Origin: Streptomyces bacillaris
GTDB lineage: Bacteria; Actinomycetota; Actinomycetes; Streptomycetales; Streptomycetaceae
NCBI RefSeq assembly: GCF_003268675.1
Contig: NZ_CP029378.1
Span: forward strand, 7,006,001 to 7,070,000
Direction of reading: 5' to 3'
DNA length: 64,000 bases
Shown here: in pieces, positions 54,301 through 61,349 of the stretch
Layout of the letters: every line of letters begins with the position of its first letter
Numbering within the stretch: position 1 is the stretch's first letter
Notes under the pieces: model-generated
What the model saw: only the letters and a program-made list of their open reading frames with translations
Database searches by the model: none
Told to the model about the DNA's origin: nothing
Position numbers and translations under genes: made by a program

Positions 54301-54392
54301 CCGCCCGCGCTCCGGTCGGTGACCCGGTCGACGGCGGGTTCGCGCGCCGTACGGGGGCGGAGGGCCTCCGGATCGGGCTCCAGCAGCGGCAT
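51390..54392 (-). CDS. FAD/4Fe-4S D-lactate (2-hydroxyacid) dehydrogenase-like protein
   Basis: 1000-aa fusion of GlcD-like FAD domain and GlcF-like iron-sulfur domain. FAD-binding PCMH region VVFRAAGTSLNGQAQGEDIL and CTVGGVVANNASGM, FAD-oxidase C domain with GHAAHGNLHFLLAF, then ferredoxin motifs CIECGFCEPTCP and CAGDSTCKLACPVG (two 4Fe-4S clusters) and CCG-type segments (AGTCCATIWHSKG, HPTCSMEHLG, GAGCCAFAGDRGM). Likely oxidises D-lactate or glycolate and feeds electrons to the respiratory chain. ATG 54392 after AAGGGA. Confidence 0.92.
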   Translation of the reverse strand: MPLLEPDPEALRPRTAREPAVDRVTDRSAGGTPEPLRSELIALLGAEKVLWKVSDLVRYASDASPYRFLPRVVLVPEDLDDVSAILSYAHGKGREVVFRAAGTSLNGQAQGEDILVDVRRHWTGVEVLDDGARARIRPGTTVLRANTTLARYGRLLGPDPASAIACTVGGVVANNASGMTAGTTRNSYRTLASLTFVLPSGTVVDTADPAADEELARAEPDLCAGLLALKAEIEADQELTARIRAKYAIKNTNGYRLDAFLDGATPVRILRGLMVGSEGTFGFIAETVFDTLPLDRRVTSALLFFPSLTAAAAAVPRFNEAGAIAVELMDGNTLRASVSVKGVPADWAALPRETAALLVEFRAPDEAAQAAYERAAAEVLRGLDLVVPAASVTNAFTRDAGTVAGYWKARKAFVTAVGGSRPSGTTLITEDFAVPPDRLADACEALLELQSRHGFDAAVAGHAAHGNLHFLLAFDAARPEDVERYDAFMQAFCALVVDRFDGSLKAEHATGRNIAPFLEKEWGARATELMWRTKQIIDPGGVLAPRIVLDRDPRAHLRGLKTIPKVEAVADPCIECGFCEPTCPSQDLTTTPRQRIVLRREMMRQADGSPVETGLLDAYGYDAVDTCAGDSTCKLACPVGIDTGAMMKGFRHRRHTPREERIAALTAKNFRVVEASARLAVGAGDAIGERGGDRLLATVTRLARRAVRPDLVPEWLPQLPGAAARELPRTARARASAVYYPACVNRIFAGPEVGPGRGPRTGAESAPSLAEAVVAVSARAGRPVWIPEDVAGTCCATIWHSKGYEEGNRIMANRIVEAVWGWTGGGALPLVVDASSCTLGIAEEVVPYLTDDNRELHRELTVVDSLVWAADELLPELTVFERAGSAVVHPTCSMEHLGDVGQLRALAEACADEVTVPDGAGCCAFAGDRGMLHKELTDSATAGEAAEVNSRTYDTYLSANRMCEVGMERATGHPYRSALIELERATRPTGGQTVEGSEKA

Positions 54393-54456
54393 GTCGGCGT
54401 CCCTTCGGCGGTCGTACGGTGCACGGCCCCCGGCCCGGGGCCGTGCGCACCCGGTC

Positions 54457-55032
54457 TCAGCAGTGGCGCTCCGGCATTCCGTCGACCAGGGCGGAGAGCA
54501 GCCCGCCGAGCACCTCGCGCTGCTCGGCGGTCAATGGAGCCAGGATCTCCTCCGCGGCGGCCCGGCGCGCGTTGCGCAGGGAGCGCAGCGTGGCGCGCCC
54601 CTCGTCGGTGATCCGGATGCGCACCACCCGGCGGCTGTCCGGATCGGGGGCGCGGCGGACCCGCCCGCTCGCCTCCAGGGCGTCGACCAGCGTGGTCACG
54701 GCGCGCGGGACGACGTCCAGGCGCTGGGCGAGATCGGCCATCCGGGGGGCCGCGTCGTAGCTCGCTACGGTCCGCAGCAGCCGGAACTGGGCCGGGGTGA
54801 TCCCGATCGGCTCCAGCTGGCGGCTCTGGATGCGGTGCAGCCGGCGCGTCAGCCGCAGCAGCTGCTCGGCGAGCATGCCGTCGGGGTCGCGGTCCCGGTC
54901 CCGGTCGTGTTCGCGGTCGCGAGCGGGACCGGTGGCGGGACCGGTGGCGGGGCCGGTCTCGGGGCTGGGCGACCGGCCGGCCGGTCCGGCCGCATCCGGG
55001 GCGTCGGCGGCGGGGGAATCTGAGGCGTCCAT
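54457..55032 (-). CDS. MarR-family regulator with acidic-basic N-terminal extension
   Basis: 191-aa regulator. The winged helix core begins near residue 53 (AEQLLRLTRRLHRIQSRQLE, ITPAQFRLLRTVASYD, MADLAQRLDVVPRAVTTLVD, wing VRRAPDPDSRRVVRIRITDE). The first 52 residues are low-complexity (GPATGPATGPA, then alternating Asp/Arg), encoded by 12-bp tandem repeats. It is divergent from an ABC exporter gene, with a palindrome over both promoters; likely a drug-responsive repressor. ATG 55032 chosen; the extension might not be translated, since Met53 is another possible start. Confidence 0.88.
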   Translation of the reverse strand: MDASDSPAADAPDAAGPAGRSPSPETGPATGPATGPARDREHDRDRDRDPDGMLAEQLLRLTRRLHRIQSRQLEPIGITPAQFRLLRTVASYDAAPRMADLAQRLDVVPRAVTTLVDALEASGRVRRAPDPDSRRVVRIRITDEGRATLRSLRNARRAAAEEILAPLTAEQREVLGGLLSALVDGMPERHC

Positions 55033-55056
55033 ACGGGAACAATATCAGGACCCCGT

Positions 55057-55089
55057 TCATTGTGAGTATAGGTAACAATGAGCTAAGCT
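55057..55089. promoter_or_regulatory. MarR operator overlapping divergent promoters
   Basis: TCATTGT (55057-55063) and ACAATGA (55075-55081) are perfect inverted arms with an 11-bp spacer. For the ABC gene, -35 TTGTGA (55060-55065), 18 bp, -10 TAAGCT (55084-55089); for marR on the minus strand, -35 TTCAGA (55094-55089), 18 bp, -10 TATACT (55070-55065). The palindrome covers parts of both. Confidence 0.6.
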
Positions 55090-55138
55090 CTGAACGTCGG
55101 ACCCGTCCGGCCGTTCCTCACGCCCACCGAAGGAGCCC

Positions 55139-56965
55139 ATGAAACCCGACGAACCCACGTGGACGCCCCCACCCGACGCCCGCCCGCTCGCCGACCGCGC
55201 GCCCGGTGAGGTGCGCCGCATCCTCCGCCTCTTCCACCCCTATCGCGGCCGGCTCGCCGTGGTCGGGCTGCTGGTCGGCGCCTCCTCCCTGGTGTCGGTC
55301 GCCTCCCCGTTCCTGCTGCGCGAGATCCTGGACACCGCCATCCCCCAGGGGCGGACGGGACTGCTGACGCTGCTCGCGCTCGGCATGATCCTCACCGCCG
55401 TGCTGAACAGCGTCTTCGGCGTCCTGCAGACCCTGATCTCGACGACCGTCGGCCAGCGCGTCATGCACGACCTGCGCACCGCCGTCTACACCCAGCTCCA
55501 GCGGATGCCGCTCGCCTTCTTCACCCGGACCCGCACGGGCGAGGTCCAGTCCCGCATCGCCAACGACATCGGCGGTATGCAGGCGACGGTCACCTCCACC
55601 GCGACCTCGCTCGTCTCCAACCTCACCGCCGTCATCGCCACCGTCGTCGCCATGCTCGCGCTCGACTGGCGGCTCACCGTCGTCTCGCTGCTCCTGCTGC
55701 CGGTGTTCGTCGCGATCAGCCGCCGCGTCGGCCGGGAGCGGAAGCGGATCACCACCCAGCGCCAGAAGCAGATGGCCGCCATGGCCGCCACGGTGACCGA
55801 GTCCCTCTCGGTCAGCGGCATCCTCCTCGGCCGCACGATGGGCCGCTCCGACTCCCTCACCAAGGGGTTCGGCGAGGAGTCCGAGCGCCTGGTCGACCTG
55901 GAGGTGCGCTCCAGCATGGCGGGCCGCTGGCGGATGTCGATCATCGGCATCGTCATGGCCGCCATGCCCGCCGTCATCTACTGGGTGGCCGGACTCACGG
56001 CACAGCCGGGCTCCACCGCCGTCTCCCTCGGCACGCTGGTCGCCTTCGTCACGCTCCAGCAGGGGCTCTTCCGCCCGGCGGTGAGCCTGCTCTCCACCGG
56101 CGTGCAGATGCAGACCTCCCTCGCCCTCTTCCAGCGGATCTTCGAGTATCTGGACCTCGAGGTGGACATCACCGAGCCGGAGAACCCCGTCCGTCCGCCC
56201 CGGATCCGCGGCGAGATCGCCTTCGAGAAGGTCGACTTCAGCTACGACGGCCAGGGCGGCAAGGGAGCCCCCACCCTCCGGGGCATCGACGTGACCGTGC
56301 CCGCGGGCACCAGCCTCGCCGTCGTCGGCCCCACCGGCTCCGGCAAGTCCACGCTCAGCTATCTCGTCCCCCGCCTCTACGACGTCACCGGCGGCCGGGT
56401 CACGCTCGACGGGGTCGACGTCCGCGACCTGGACTTCGACACACTGGCCCGGGCGGTCGGCGTGGTCTCCCAGGAGACCTACCTCTTCCACGCCTCCGTC
56501 GCCGACAACCTCCGCTTCGCCAAGCCGGAGGCCACCGACGAGGAGATCGAGGCCGCGGCCCGCGCCGCACAGATCCACGACCACATCGCGTCCCTGCCCG
56601 ACGGGTACGACACCCTCGTCGGGGAGCGCGGCTACCGCTTCTCGGGCGGCGAGAAGCAGCGCCTCGCCATCGCCCGCACCATCCTCCGCGACCCGCCGGT
56701 GCTGATCCTCGACGAGGCGACCAGCGCCCTCGACACCCGTACGGAACACGCCGTGCAGGAAGCGATCGACGCGCTCTCCGAGGGCCGCACCACGCTCACC
56801 ATCGCGCACCGCCTCTCCACCGTCCGCGACGCGGACCAGATCGTCGTCCTGGACGACGGGCGCATAGCCGAGCGCGGCACCCACGAGGAGCTGCTCGACC
56901 GGGACGGCCGCTACGCCGCGCTGGTCCGCCGCGACTCCCACCAGGCCCCGGCCCCGGCCTCCTGA
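55139..56965 (+). CDS. ABC exporter half-transporter (homodimer type)
   Basis: 608-aa multidrug/lipid-type half exporter. Six-helix membrane domain (about 38-330, ARTMGRS and ERKRITTQRQ in coupling regions) and a complete NBD: Walker A GPTGSGKST, Q-loop VVSQETYLF, signature FSGGEKQRLAIAR, Walker B VLILDEATSALD, H-loop TIAHRLSTVRDAD. Being complete, it can work as a homodimer, unlike the pair at 45.8-49.5 kb. ATG 55139 after AAGGAG. Controlled by the divergent MarR protein, inferred from layout and operator. Confidence 0.92.
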   Translation: MKPDEPTWTPPPDARPLADRAPGEVRRILRLFHPYRGRLAVVGLLVGASSLVSVASPFLLREILDTAIPQGRTGLLTLLALGMILTAVLNSVFGVLQTLISTTVGQRVMHDLRTAVYTQLQRMPLAFFTRTRTGEVQSRIANDIGGMQATVTSTATSLVSNLTAVIATVVAMLALDWRLTVVSLLLLPVFVAISRRVGRERKRITTQRQKQMAAMAATVTESLSVSGILLGRTMGRSDSLTKGFGEESERLVDLEVRSSMAGRWRMSIIGIVMAAMPAVIYWVAGLTAQPGSTAVSLGTLVAFVTLQQGLFRPAVSLLSTGVQMQTSLALFQRIFEYLDLEVDITEPENPVRPPRIRGEIAFEKVDFSYDGQGGKGAPTLRGIDVTVPAGTSLAVVGPTGSGKSTLSYLVPRLYDVTGGRVTLDGVDVRDLDFDTLARAVGVVSQETYLFHASVADNLRFAKPEATDEEIEAAARAAQIHDHIASLPDGYDTLVGERGYRFSGGEKQRLAIARTILRDPPVLILDEATSALDTRTEHAVQEAIDALSEGRTTLTIAHRLSTVRDADQIVVLDDGRIAERGTHEELLDRDGRYAALVRRDSHQAPAPAS

Positions 56966-57044
56966 AGGCGTACGGCGGTCAGCCGCACCCCGGCTACGGC
57001 CCCGGTATCACCGGCCCACCGCCCGTACGGCATGATCGCCGCGC

Positions 57045-57656
57045 ATGAGCGCTCTCCTCGGGGTCGAACTCCCCGGCTACCGGACCGTGGACACCGACAC
57101 CTGGCTGAACGGCCACGGCGACGTACTGTCCCTGCACTTCTTCGACCTGGTGCCGGATCTGCCGGCCGCCCTGGACGACGGCCCGGCCCTGCGCCACGGC
57201 CTGACCCGCTTCACGGCGGAGGCGGGCGGCGGGCTCATCGAGGCCTCGGTGAAGCGGCTCGGCGGGATGCCCGCCCTCCGCCAGATACTCAAGCTGCCGC
57301 TCCCGGGGCAGCCCAGCGGCCAGGCGTTCATCGGCAGCTTCACCGTGCCGCGCGCCACCTGCAGCATGGTGGTGAAGATCCAGGCGGCCGAGCGCGGCAT
57401 GACCGGGATGCGGGAGGGGGTGGTGATGGCCAGGCTCGGCCCCGAGCAGTACTTCCGGCCGCATCCGTACGCCCCTGAGGTCCAGGGCGGGCTGCCCTTC
57501 CACGAGGCTGACCACGACCGGTGGGACGCGGACTTCCCGGACCACCCGCTCACCCGGGTCCGCCGGACCCTCGAAGCGCTCGCGGAGGCGGTGACGGTGG
57601 ACCCCGGGTTCGCCGCCCTGCCGCCCTTCACGGGCCCGGTCACCACGGCTCCATAG
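57045..57656 (+). CDS. hypothetical protein
   Basis: 203-aa soluble protein of a family I do not recognise. It starts MSALLGVELPGYRTVDTDTW, contains SLHFFDLVPDLPAALDD, QAFIGSFTVPRATCSMVVKI and HDRWDADFPDHPLTRVRRTL, with alpha/beta composition, one Cys and no signal or membrane segment. Real gene by codon bias. No Shine-Dalgarno; CATGAT (57031-57036) is 8 nt upstream, so it may be leaderless. Not clearly linked to the ABC gene 79 bp upstream. Confidence 0.7.
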   Translation: MSALLGVELPGYRTVDTDTWLNGHGDVLSLHFFDLVPDLPAALDDGPALRHGLTRFTAEAGGGLIEASVKRLGGMPALRQILKLPLPGQPSGQAFIGSFTVPRATCSMVVKIQAAERGMTGMREGVVMARLGPEQYFRPHPYAPEVQGGLPFHEADHDRWDADFPDHPLTRVRRTLEALAEAVTVDPGFAALPPFTGPVTTAP

Positions 57657-57680
57657 CGGCGCCCACGCGGGCAACGCAGC

Positions 57681-57718
57681 GGCGCCGCCGCTCCCGTGGG
57701 ACGGGGAGCGACGGCGCC
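57681..57718. terminator. very strong bidirectional stem-loop
   Basis: GGCGCCGCCGCTCCCGT (57681-57697) pairs with 57701-57718 (reverse complement apart from one G.U and one bulged base), loop GGG. It separates the plus-strand hypothetical gene (ends 57656) from the minus-strand 19-codon gene (ends 57733). Confidence 0.8.
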
Positions 57719-57732
57719 GGGCGGAGCGATGG

Positions 57733-57792
57733 TCAGACGAGCCAACCCACGAAGTGGACGATGCCGGCCAGCAGGTTGGTCAGGAAGTTCAT
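57733..57792 (-). CDS. 19-aa hydrophobic peptide
   Basis: A very short gene encoding MNFLTNLLAGIVHFVGWLV, too short for usual gene finders. Support: a perfect AAGGAG Shine-Dalgarno with 9-nt spacing, G or C at the third position in 17 of 18 codons after the ATG, its own terminator 15 bp downstream, and about 250 bp of promoter space upstream. The peptide is a single uncharged hydrophobic helix with one His and one Trp, long enough to lie in or cross a membrane. It could be a membrane-active toxin, a phenol-soluble-modulin-like peptide or a small regulator of a membrane protein. Function unknown; existence likely. Confidence 0.7.
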   Translation of the reverse strand: MNFLTNLLAGIVHFVGWLV

Positions 57793-58046
57793 CTGGTCTT
57801 TCTCCTTGTGCGTGATGCAGGTGTGGGACGTGCGCAGTAGCGGTCTGCAGCCCGTTGACTGCGCTCTGCAATCATCGCGCCCCGGAAGGGTGAAGAGCGA
57901 GGAATCCGGTGACGATCACGCGTTCCGGCGAACACCCGATCCCCTGTTCGTGTGTTCTGGTGGTGCGGTACGGCGTTCGTGTCGCCGGAGCCGACGCCGC
58001 AGCCGGGCTACCGGCCCGGGGGAGCACACCGGGTTAACGTGCCCGC
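57793..58046. other. divergent promoter region of the small peptide and MltG-like genes
   Basis: No gene seen. Holds an inverted repeat CGAACA (57929-57934) / TGTTCG (57945-57950) and, just before ATG 58047, TAACGT (58035-58040). No convincing -35/-10 pair for the minus-strand peptide was found. Confidence 0.4.
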
Positions 58047-58904
58047 ATGGTGAACGAGTCCCCGGACGCCCGTCCCCGTCGCAGACTCCGCCCGACCCGC
58101 CGCGGAAAGATCGTCCTGGTCGTCGCCGCGCTGCTCGTCGTGTCGGCCGCCGTGCTGATCCCGCTCTCCCTGCTCGGCTCCGACGAGAAGGAGAAGAAGC
58201 AGGAGCGCCCGCAGGCCACCCTGGTGATCCCGGAGGGCTGGCGCGCCTCACAGGTGTACGAAGCCGTCGACCGGGCGCTCGGCCTGAAGCCCGGCTCCAC
58301 ACAGAAGACCGCGACGACGGTGGACCTGGAACTGCCCGAGCAGGCCGAGGGCAACCCCGAGGGGTACCTCTTCCCGGCCACGTATCCCATCGACTCCGCC
58401 ACCACCCCCACCAGCCTCCTGCGCTATATGGCGGACACCGCCCGCAAGCGGTTCGGGGCCGACCACATCACCGCCGGAGCCCAGCGCAACAACGTCACCG
58501 TCTACGAGACGGCCACCATCGCCAGCATCGTCCAGGCCGAGGCCGACACCGCATCCGACATGGGCAAGGTCGCCCGGGTCATCTACAACCGGATGCTCAA
58601 GGACATGCCGCTGCAGATGGACTCCACCATCAACTACGCCCTCAAGCGCTCCACCCTGGACACCACGACCGCCGACACCCAGCTGGACAGCCCGTACAAC
58701 AGCTACGTACGCAAGGGGCTGCCGCCGACGCCCATCGCCAACCCGGGGGAGGAGGCCCTGCGCGCCGCCATCAGCCCCACGCCCGGCCCCTGGCTGTACT
58801 TCGTCACGGTCGCCCCCGGGGACACCCGCTTCACCGACAGCTACGACGAACAGCAAAGAAACGTCGAGGAGTTCAACCGCAACCGCCGAGCGGCCACGGG
58901 CTGA
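58047..58904 (+). CDS. MltG-like (YceG) endolytic transglycosylase homologue
   Basis: 285-aa membrane-anchored protein. One N-terminal helix (KIVLVVAALLVVSAAVLIPL), then a YceG/MltG domain: ATLVIPEGWRASQVYEAVDR (LysM-like part shortened), LEGYLFPATY-like NPEGYLFPATYPID, the catalytic region IASIVQAEADTASDMGKVAR with the conserved Glu, LQMDSTINYAL, SPYNSYVRKGLPPTPIANPG and YFVTVAPGDTRFTDSYDEQ. Shorter than typical actinobacterial MltG, so a paralogue. Would cut nascent glycan strands. Leaderless layout: TAACGT 6 nt before ATG 58047. Confidence 0.85.
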   Translation: MVNESPDARPRRRLRPTRRGKIVLVVAALLVVSAAVLIPLSLLGSDEKEKKQERPQATLVIPEGWRASQVYEAVDRALGLKPGSTQKTATTVDLELPEQAEGNPEGYLFPATYPIDSATTPTSLLRYMADTARKRFGADHITAGAQRNNVTVYETATIASIVQAEADTASDMGKVARVIYNRMLKDMPLQMDSTINYALKRSTLDTTTADTQLDSPYNSYVRKGLPPTPIANPGEEALRAAISPTPGPWLYFVTVAPGDTRFTDSYDEQQRNVEEFNRNRRAATG

Positions 58905-58955
58905 CGCCCCCGCCGCAGGAGCGGTCGTCACCAGCCACCCCGGCCCCCGCCCCCG

Positions 58956-60068
58956 TCACGCGGCCGCCCGGGCCGTCTCCTCCGCACGCCGTCGCCCATC
59001 GGCCCCCTCCAGCAGCCGCAGCACCGAGCGCACGGCGGCGCGCCCGGCCCGGTTGGCGCCGATGGTGCTGGCGGACGGCCCGTACCCGACGAGATGGACG
59101 CGTCCGTCCCGTACAGCACGGGTGTCCTCGGCCCGGATGCCCCCGCCCGGCTCGCGCAGCTTCAGCGGGGCCAGATGGTCCACGGCGGGCCGGAAGCCGG
59201 TCGCCCAGAGGATCACGTCCGCCTCGACCGTACGGCCGTCGTCCCAGGCCACTCCGGTCGGCGTGATCCGGTCGAACATCGGCAGCCGGTCGAGCACTCC
59301 CTGCTCACGGGCGCGCCGCACCGCGTCGGTGACCGGCAGCCCGGTCACGCTCACCACGCTCTGCGGCGGCAGCCCGTTCCGTACCCGCTCGTCCACCATC
59401 GCCACGGCGGCCCGCCCCCACTCCTCGGTGAACGGGCCCTCGCGGAAGACCGGTTCGCGCCGGGTCACCCAGAAGGTCTCGGCGGCGTACTCCGCGATCT
59501 CCATCAGATGCTGCGTACCGGAGGCCCCGCCCCCGACCACGATGACGCGCAGACCCGCGAACTCCTCCGGCCCCGGATAGTCCGCCGTGTGCAGCTGTCG
59601 CCCCCTGAATGTCTCCTGACCCGGGTAGCGCGGCCAGAACGGCCGGTCCCAGGTGCCGGTCGCGTTGATCAGGGCGCGCGGGGCGTACGCCCCCTCGGAC
59701 GTCTCCACGAGCAGCCGCCCGCCGCTCCCCTCGCGTACGGCACGCACCTCGACGGGCCGGTGGACCCGCAGGCCGAAGCGGTTCTCGTACGCGGTGAAGT
59801 ACTCACCGATCACCTCGGACGAGGGCCGGTCGGGGTCCGCGCCGGTCAGCTCCATGCCCGGCAGCGCGTGCATCCCGTGGACCTTGCCGTACGTCAGCGA
59901 GGGCCAGCGGAACTGCCAGGCGCCGCCCGGCCGGGGCGCGTGGTCCAGGACGACGAAGTCACGGTCCGGCTCCAGACCGACACGGCGCAGATGGTGGGCC
60001 GCGGAGAGCCCCGCCTGCCCGGCGCCGATCACGACCACGTCCAGCTCGCGCACCCCATGAATGTTCAC
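58956..60068 (-). CDS. FAD-dependent monooxygenase/oxidoreductase (CzcO-like)
   Basis: 370-aa flavoprotein of the flavin-containing monooxygenase group. FAD Rossmann VVVIGAGQAGLSAAHHL, second Rossmann for NADPH VIVVGGGASGTQHL, and the FMO-like ATGFRP motif (LWATGFRPAVDHL). N-terminal WPSLTYGKVHGMHALPG and EYFTAYENRFGL also fit. Substrate unknown. Start GTG 60068 has no Shine-Dalgarno and lies next to an AT-rich TTAGTAG, possibly leaderless; GTG 60053 is an alternative. It follows the ssu operon's terminator. Confidence 0.83.
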   Translation of the reverse strand: MNIHGVRELDVVVIGAGQAGLSAAHHLRRVGLEPDRDFVVLDHAPRPGGAWQFRWPSLTYGKVHGMHALPGMELTGADPDRPSSEVIGEYFTAYENRFGLRVHRPVEVRAVREGSGGRLLVETSEGAYAPRALINATGTWDRPFWPRYPGQETFRGRQLHTADYPGPEEFAGLRVIVVGGGASGTQHLMEIAEYAAETFWVTRREPVFREGPFTEEWGRAAVAMVDERVRNGLPPQSVVSVTGLPVTDAVRRAREQGVLDRLPMFDRITPTGVAWDDGRTVEADVILWATGFRPAVDHLAPLKLREPGGGIRAEDTRAVRDGRVHLVGYGPSASTIGANRAGRAAVRSVLRLLEGADGRRRAEETARAAA

Positions 60069-60085
60069 GTTTCTACTAACTAGCG

Positions 60086-60112
60086 GGGCGCCCGGGATCT
60101 TCCCGAGCGCCC
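60086..60112 (-). terminator. terminator of the ssu operon
   Basis: GGGCGCCCGGGA (60086-60097) and TCCCGAGCGCCC (60101-60112), 12-bp stem with one G.U on the minus strand, loop AGA, 10 bp after the ssuD stop. Confidence 0.75.
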
Positions 60113-60122
60113 TACCCAGCGT

Positions 60123-61349
60123 TCAGCGGCCTCCGGCGACCAGCAGCGGCGCCCCACCGGGAGCCGGAGCCGACGGGCCCGCGCCCGGAGCCCGGGTCTC
60201 GGCACCGGAGGCCCCCAGCAGCGGGGACGCCGGTACGGTCGACAGCAGCCAGCGCCGCGCCAGCTCGGGCGTCACGCCCTCATCGAACCAGTACGCCTCC
60301 TCCAGATGCGGATAGCCCGAGAGCACGAAGTGCTCCACGCCCAGCGCGTGGTACTCCTCGATCCGGTCCGCGACCTCCGCATGACTGCCCACCAGCGCCG
60401 TGCCGGCCCCGCCCCGCACCAGACCGACGCCCGCCCACAGGTTCGGCGCGATCTCCAGCTTCTCCCGCGAACCGCCGTGCAGCGCCAGCATCCGCTGCTG
60501 CTCCACCGACTCGCTCTTTCCCAGCGCCTGCTGCGCCGCCGCGATCGTGTCCGCGTCGAGATCGTCCAGCAGCCGGTCGGCCGTCGCCCACGCCTCGCGC
60601 GAGGAGTCTCGCGAAATGGTGTGCAGCCGGATGCCGAACCGGACCGTTCGCCCCTGCTCCTCGGTCAGTCCCCGGATCCAGTCGATCTTCTCCTTCACCT
60701 GGGCCGGCGGCTCGCCCCAGGTCAGATAGACATCGGCATGGGCGGCGGCCACCGGACCGGCCGCAGCCGAGGAGCCCCCGAAGAAGATCTCCGGCAGCGG
60801 GTCCGGCGGGAGCGCGGTGAGCCCGCCTTCCACCTGGTAGTGCTCGCCGTCGAAGTCGTACGGCTGCCCGCTCCACGCGCCCCGCACCACCGACAGGAAC
60901 TCCGCCGTGCGCGCGTAACGCCGGTCGTGGTCCAAGTGGTCCCCGAACCGCCGCTGTTCGGTCGAGTCGCCACCGGTCACCACGTTGAGCAGCAGCCGCC
61001 CCCGGGTGATGCGCTGATAGGTGGCGGCCATCTGGGCGGCGAGCACCGGCGAGATGACCCCCGGCCGGAAGGCCACCAGGAACTTCAGCCGCTCGGTGTG
61101 CTGGGCGAGCGCCACCGTGGTCAGCCAGGCGTCCTCGCACCACGTGCCGGTCGGCGTCAGCACGGCCTCGGAACCGAGCTGTTCGGCCGCCTTGGCGATC
61201 TGGGCCAGATACTCGATGTCCGGGGCGCGCACCCCGCTCACCGGGGTGATCCGGTCACGCTTGATCCCGCCGTCGGTGTAGGCGTGCCGGTCCACGAGCG
61301 TCCGGCCGTCACCTCCGGTGGGCAGGAACCAGTGCAGATGTACGTTCAC
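60123..61349 (-). CDS. ssuD: FMNH2-dependent alkanesulfonate monooxygenase
   Basis: 408-aa LLM-class flavin monooxygenase releasing sulfite from alkanesulfonates with FMNH2 and O2. HLHWFLPTGGDGRTL start, TGTWCEDAWLTTVALAQHTE, FRPGVISPVLAAQMA, LNVVTGGDSTEQRRFGDHLD, IFFGGSSAAAGPVAAAHADV and SGYPHLEEAYWFDEGV agree with SsuD. An extra Ala/Pro/Gly-rich tail of about 35 residues follows. GTG 61349 overlaps the ssuA stop (GTGA). Last gene of the ssu operon; no flavin reductase gene is in view. Confidence 0.9.
   Translation of the reverse strand: MNVHLHWFLPTGGDGRTLVDRHAYTDGGIKRDRITPVSGVRAPDIEYLAQIAKAAEQLGSEAVLTPTGTWCEDAWLTTVALAQHTERLKFLVAFRPGVISPVLAAQMAATYQRITRGRLLLNVVTGGDSTEQRRFGDHLDHDRRYARTAEFLSVVRGAWSGQPYDFDGEHYQVEGGLTALPPDPLPEIFFGGSSAAAGPVAAAHADVYLTWGEPPAQVKEKIDWIRGLTEEQGRTVRFGIRLHTISRDSSREAWATADRLLDDLDADTIAAAQQALGKSESVEQQRMLALHGGSREKLEIAPNLWAGVGLVRGGAGTALVGSHAEVADRIEEYHALGVEHFVLSGYPHLEEAYWFDEGVTPELARRWLLSTVPASPLLGASGAETRAPGAGPSAPAPGGAPLLVAGGR

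Noticed and set aside
49779..54611. A 1610-codon open frame on the plus strand and other very long frames opposite genes (e.g. 31535-34735, 22856-24856)
   Set aside because: They lie antisense to genes with clear protein families; the GC-rich third positions of those genes remove stop codons from the opposite frames. Their translations are low-complexity Arg/Gly/His-rich with no domain.
57929..57950. CGAACA..TGTTCG as an SOS box before the MltG-like gene
   Set aside because: The arms are 10 bp apart instead of 4, and no damage-response gene follows.
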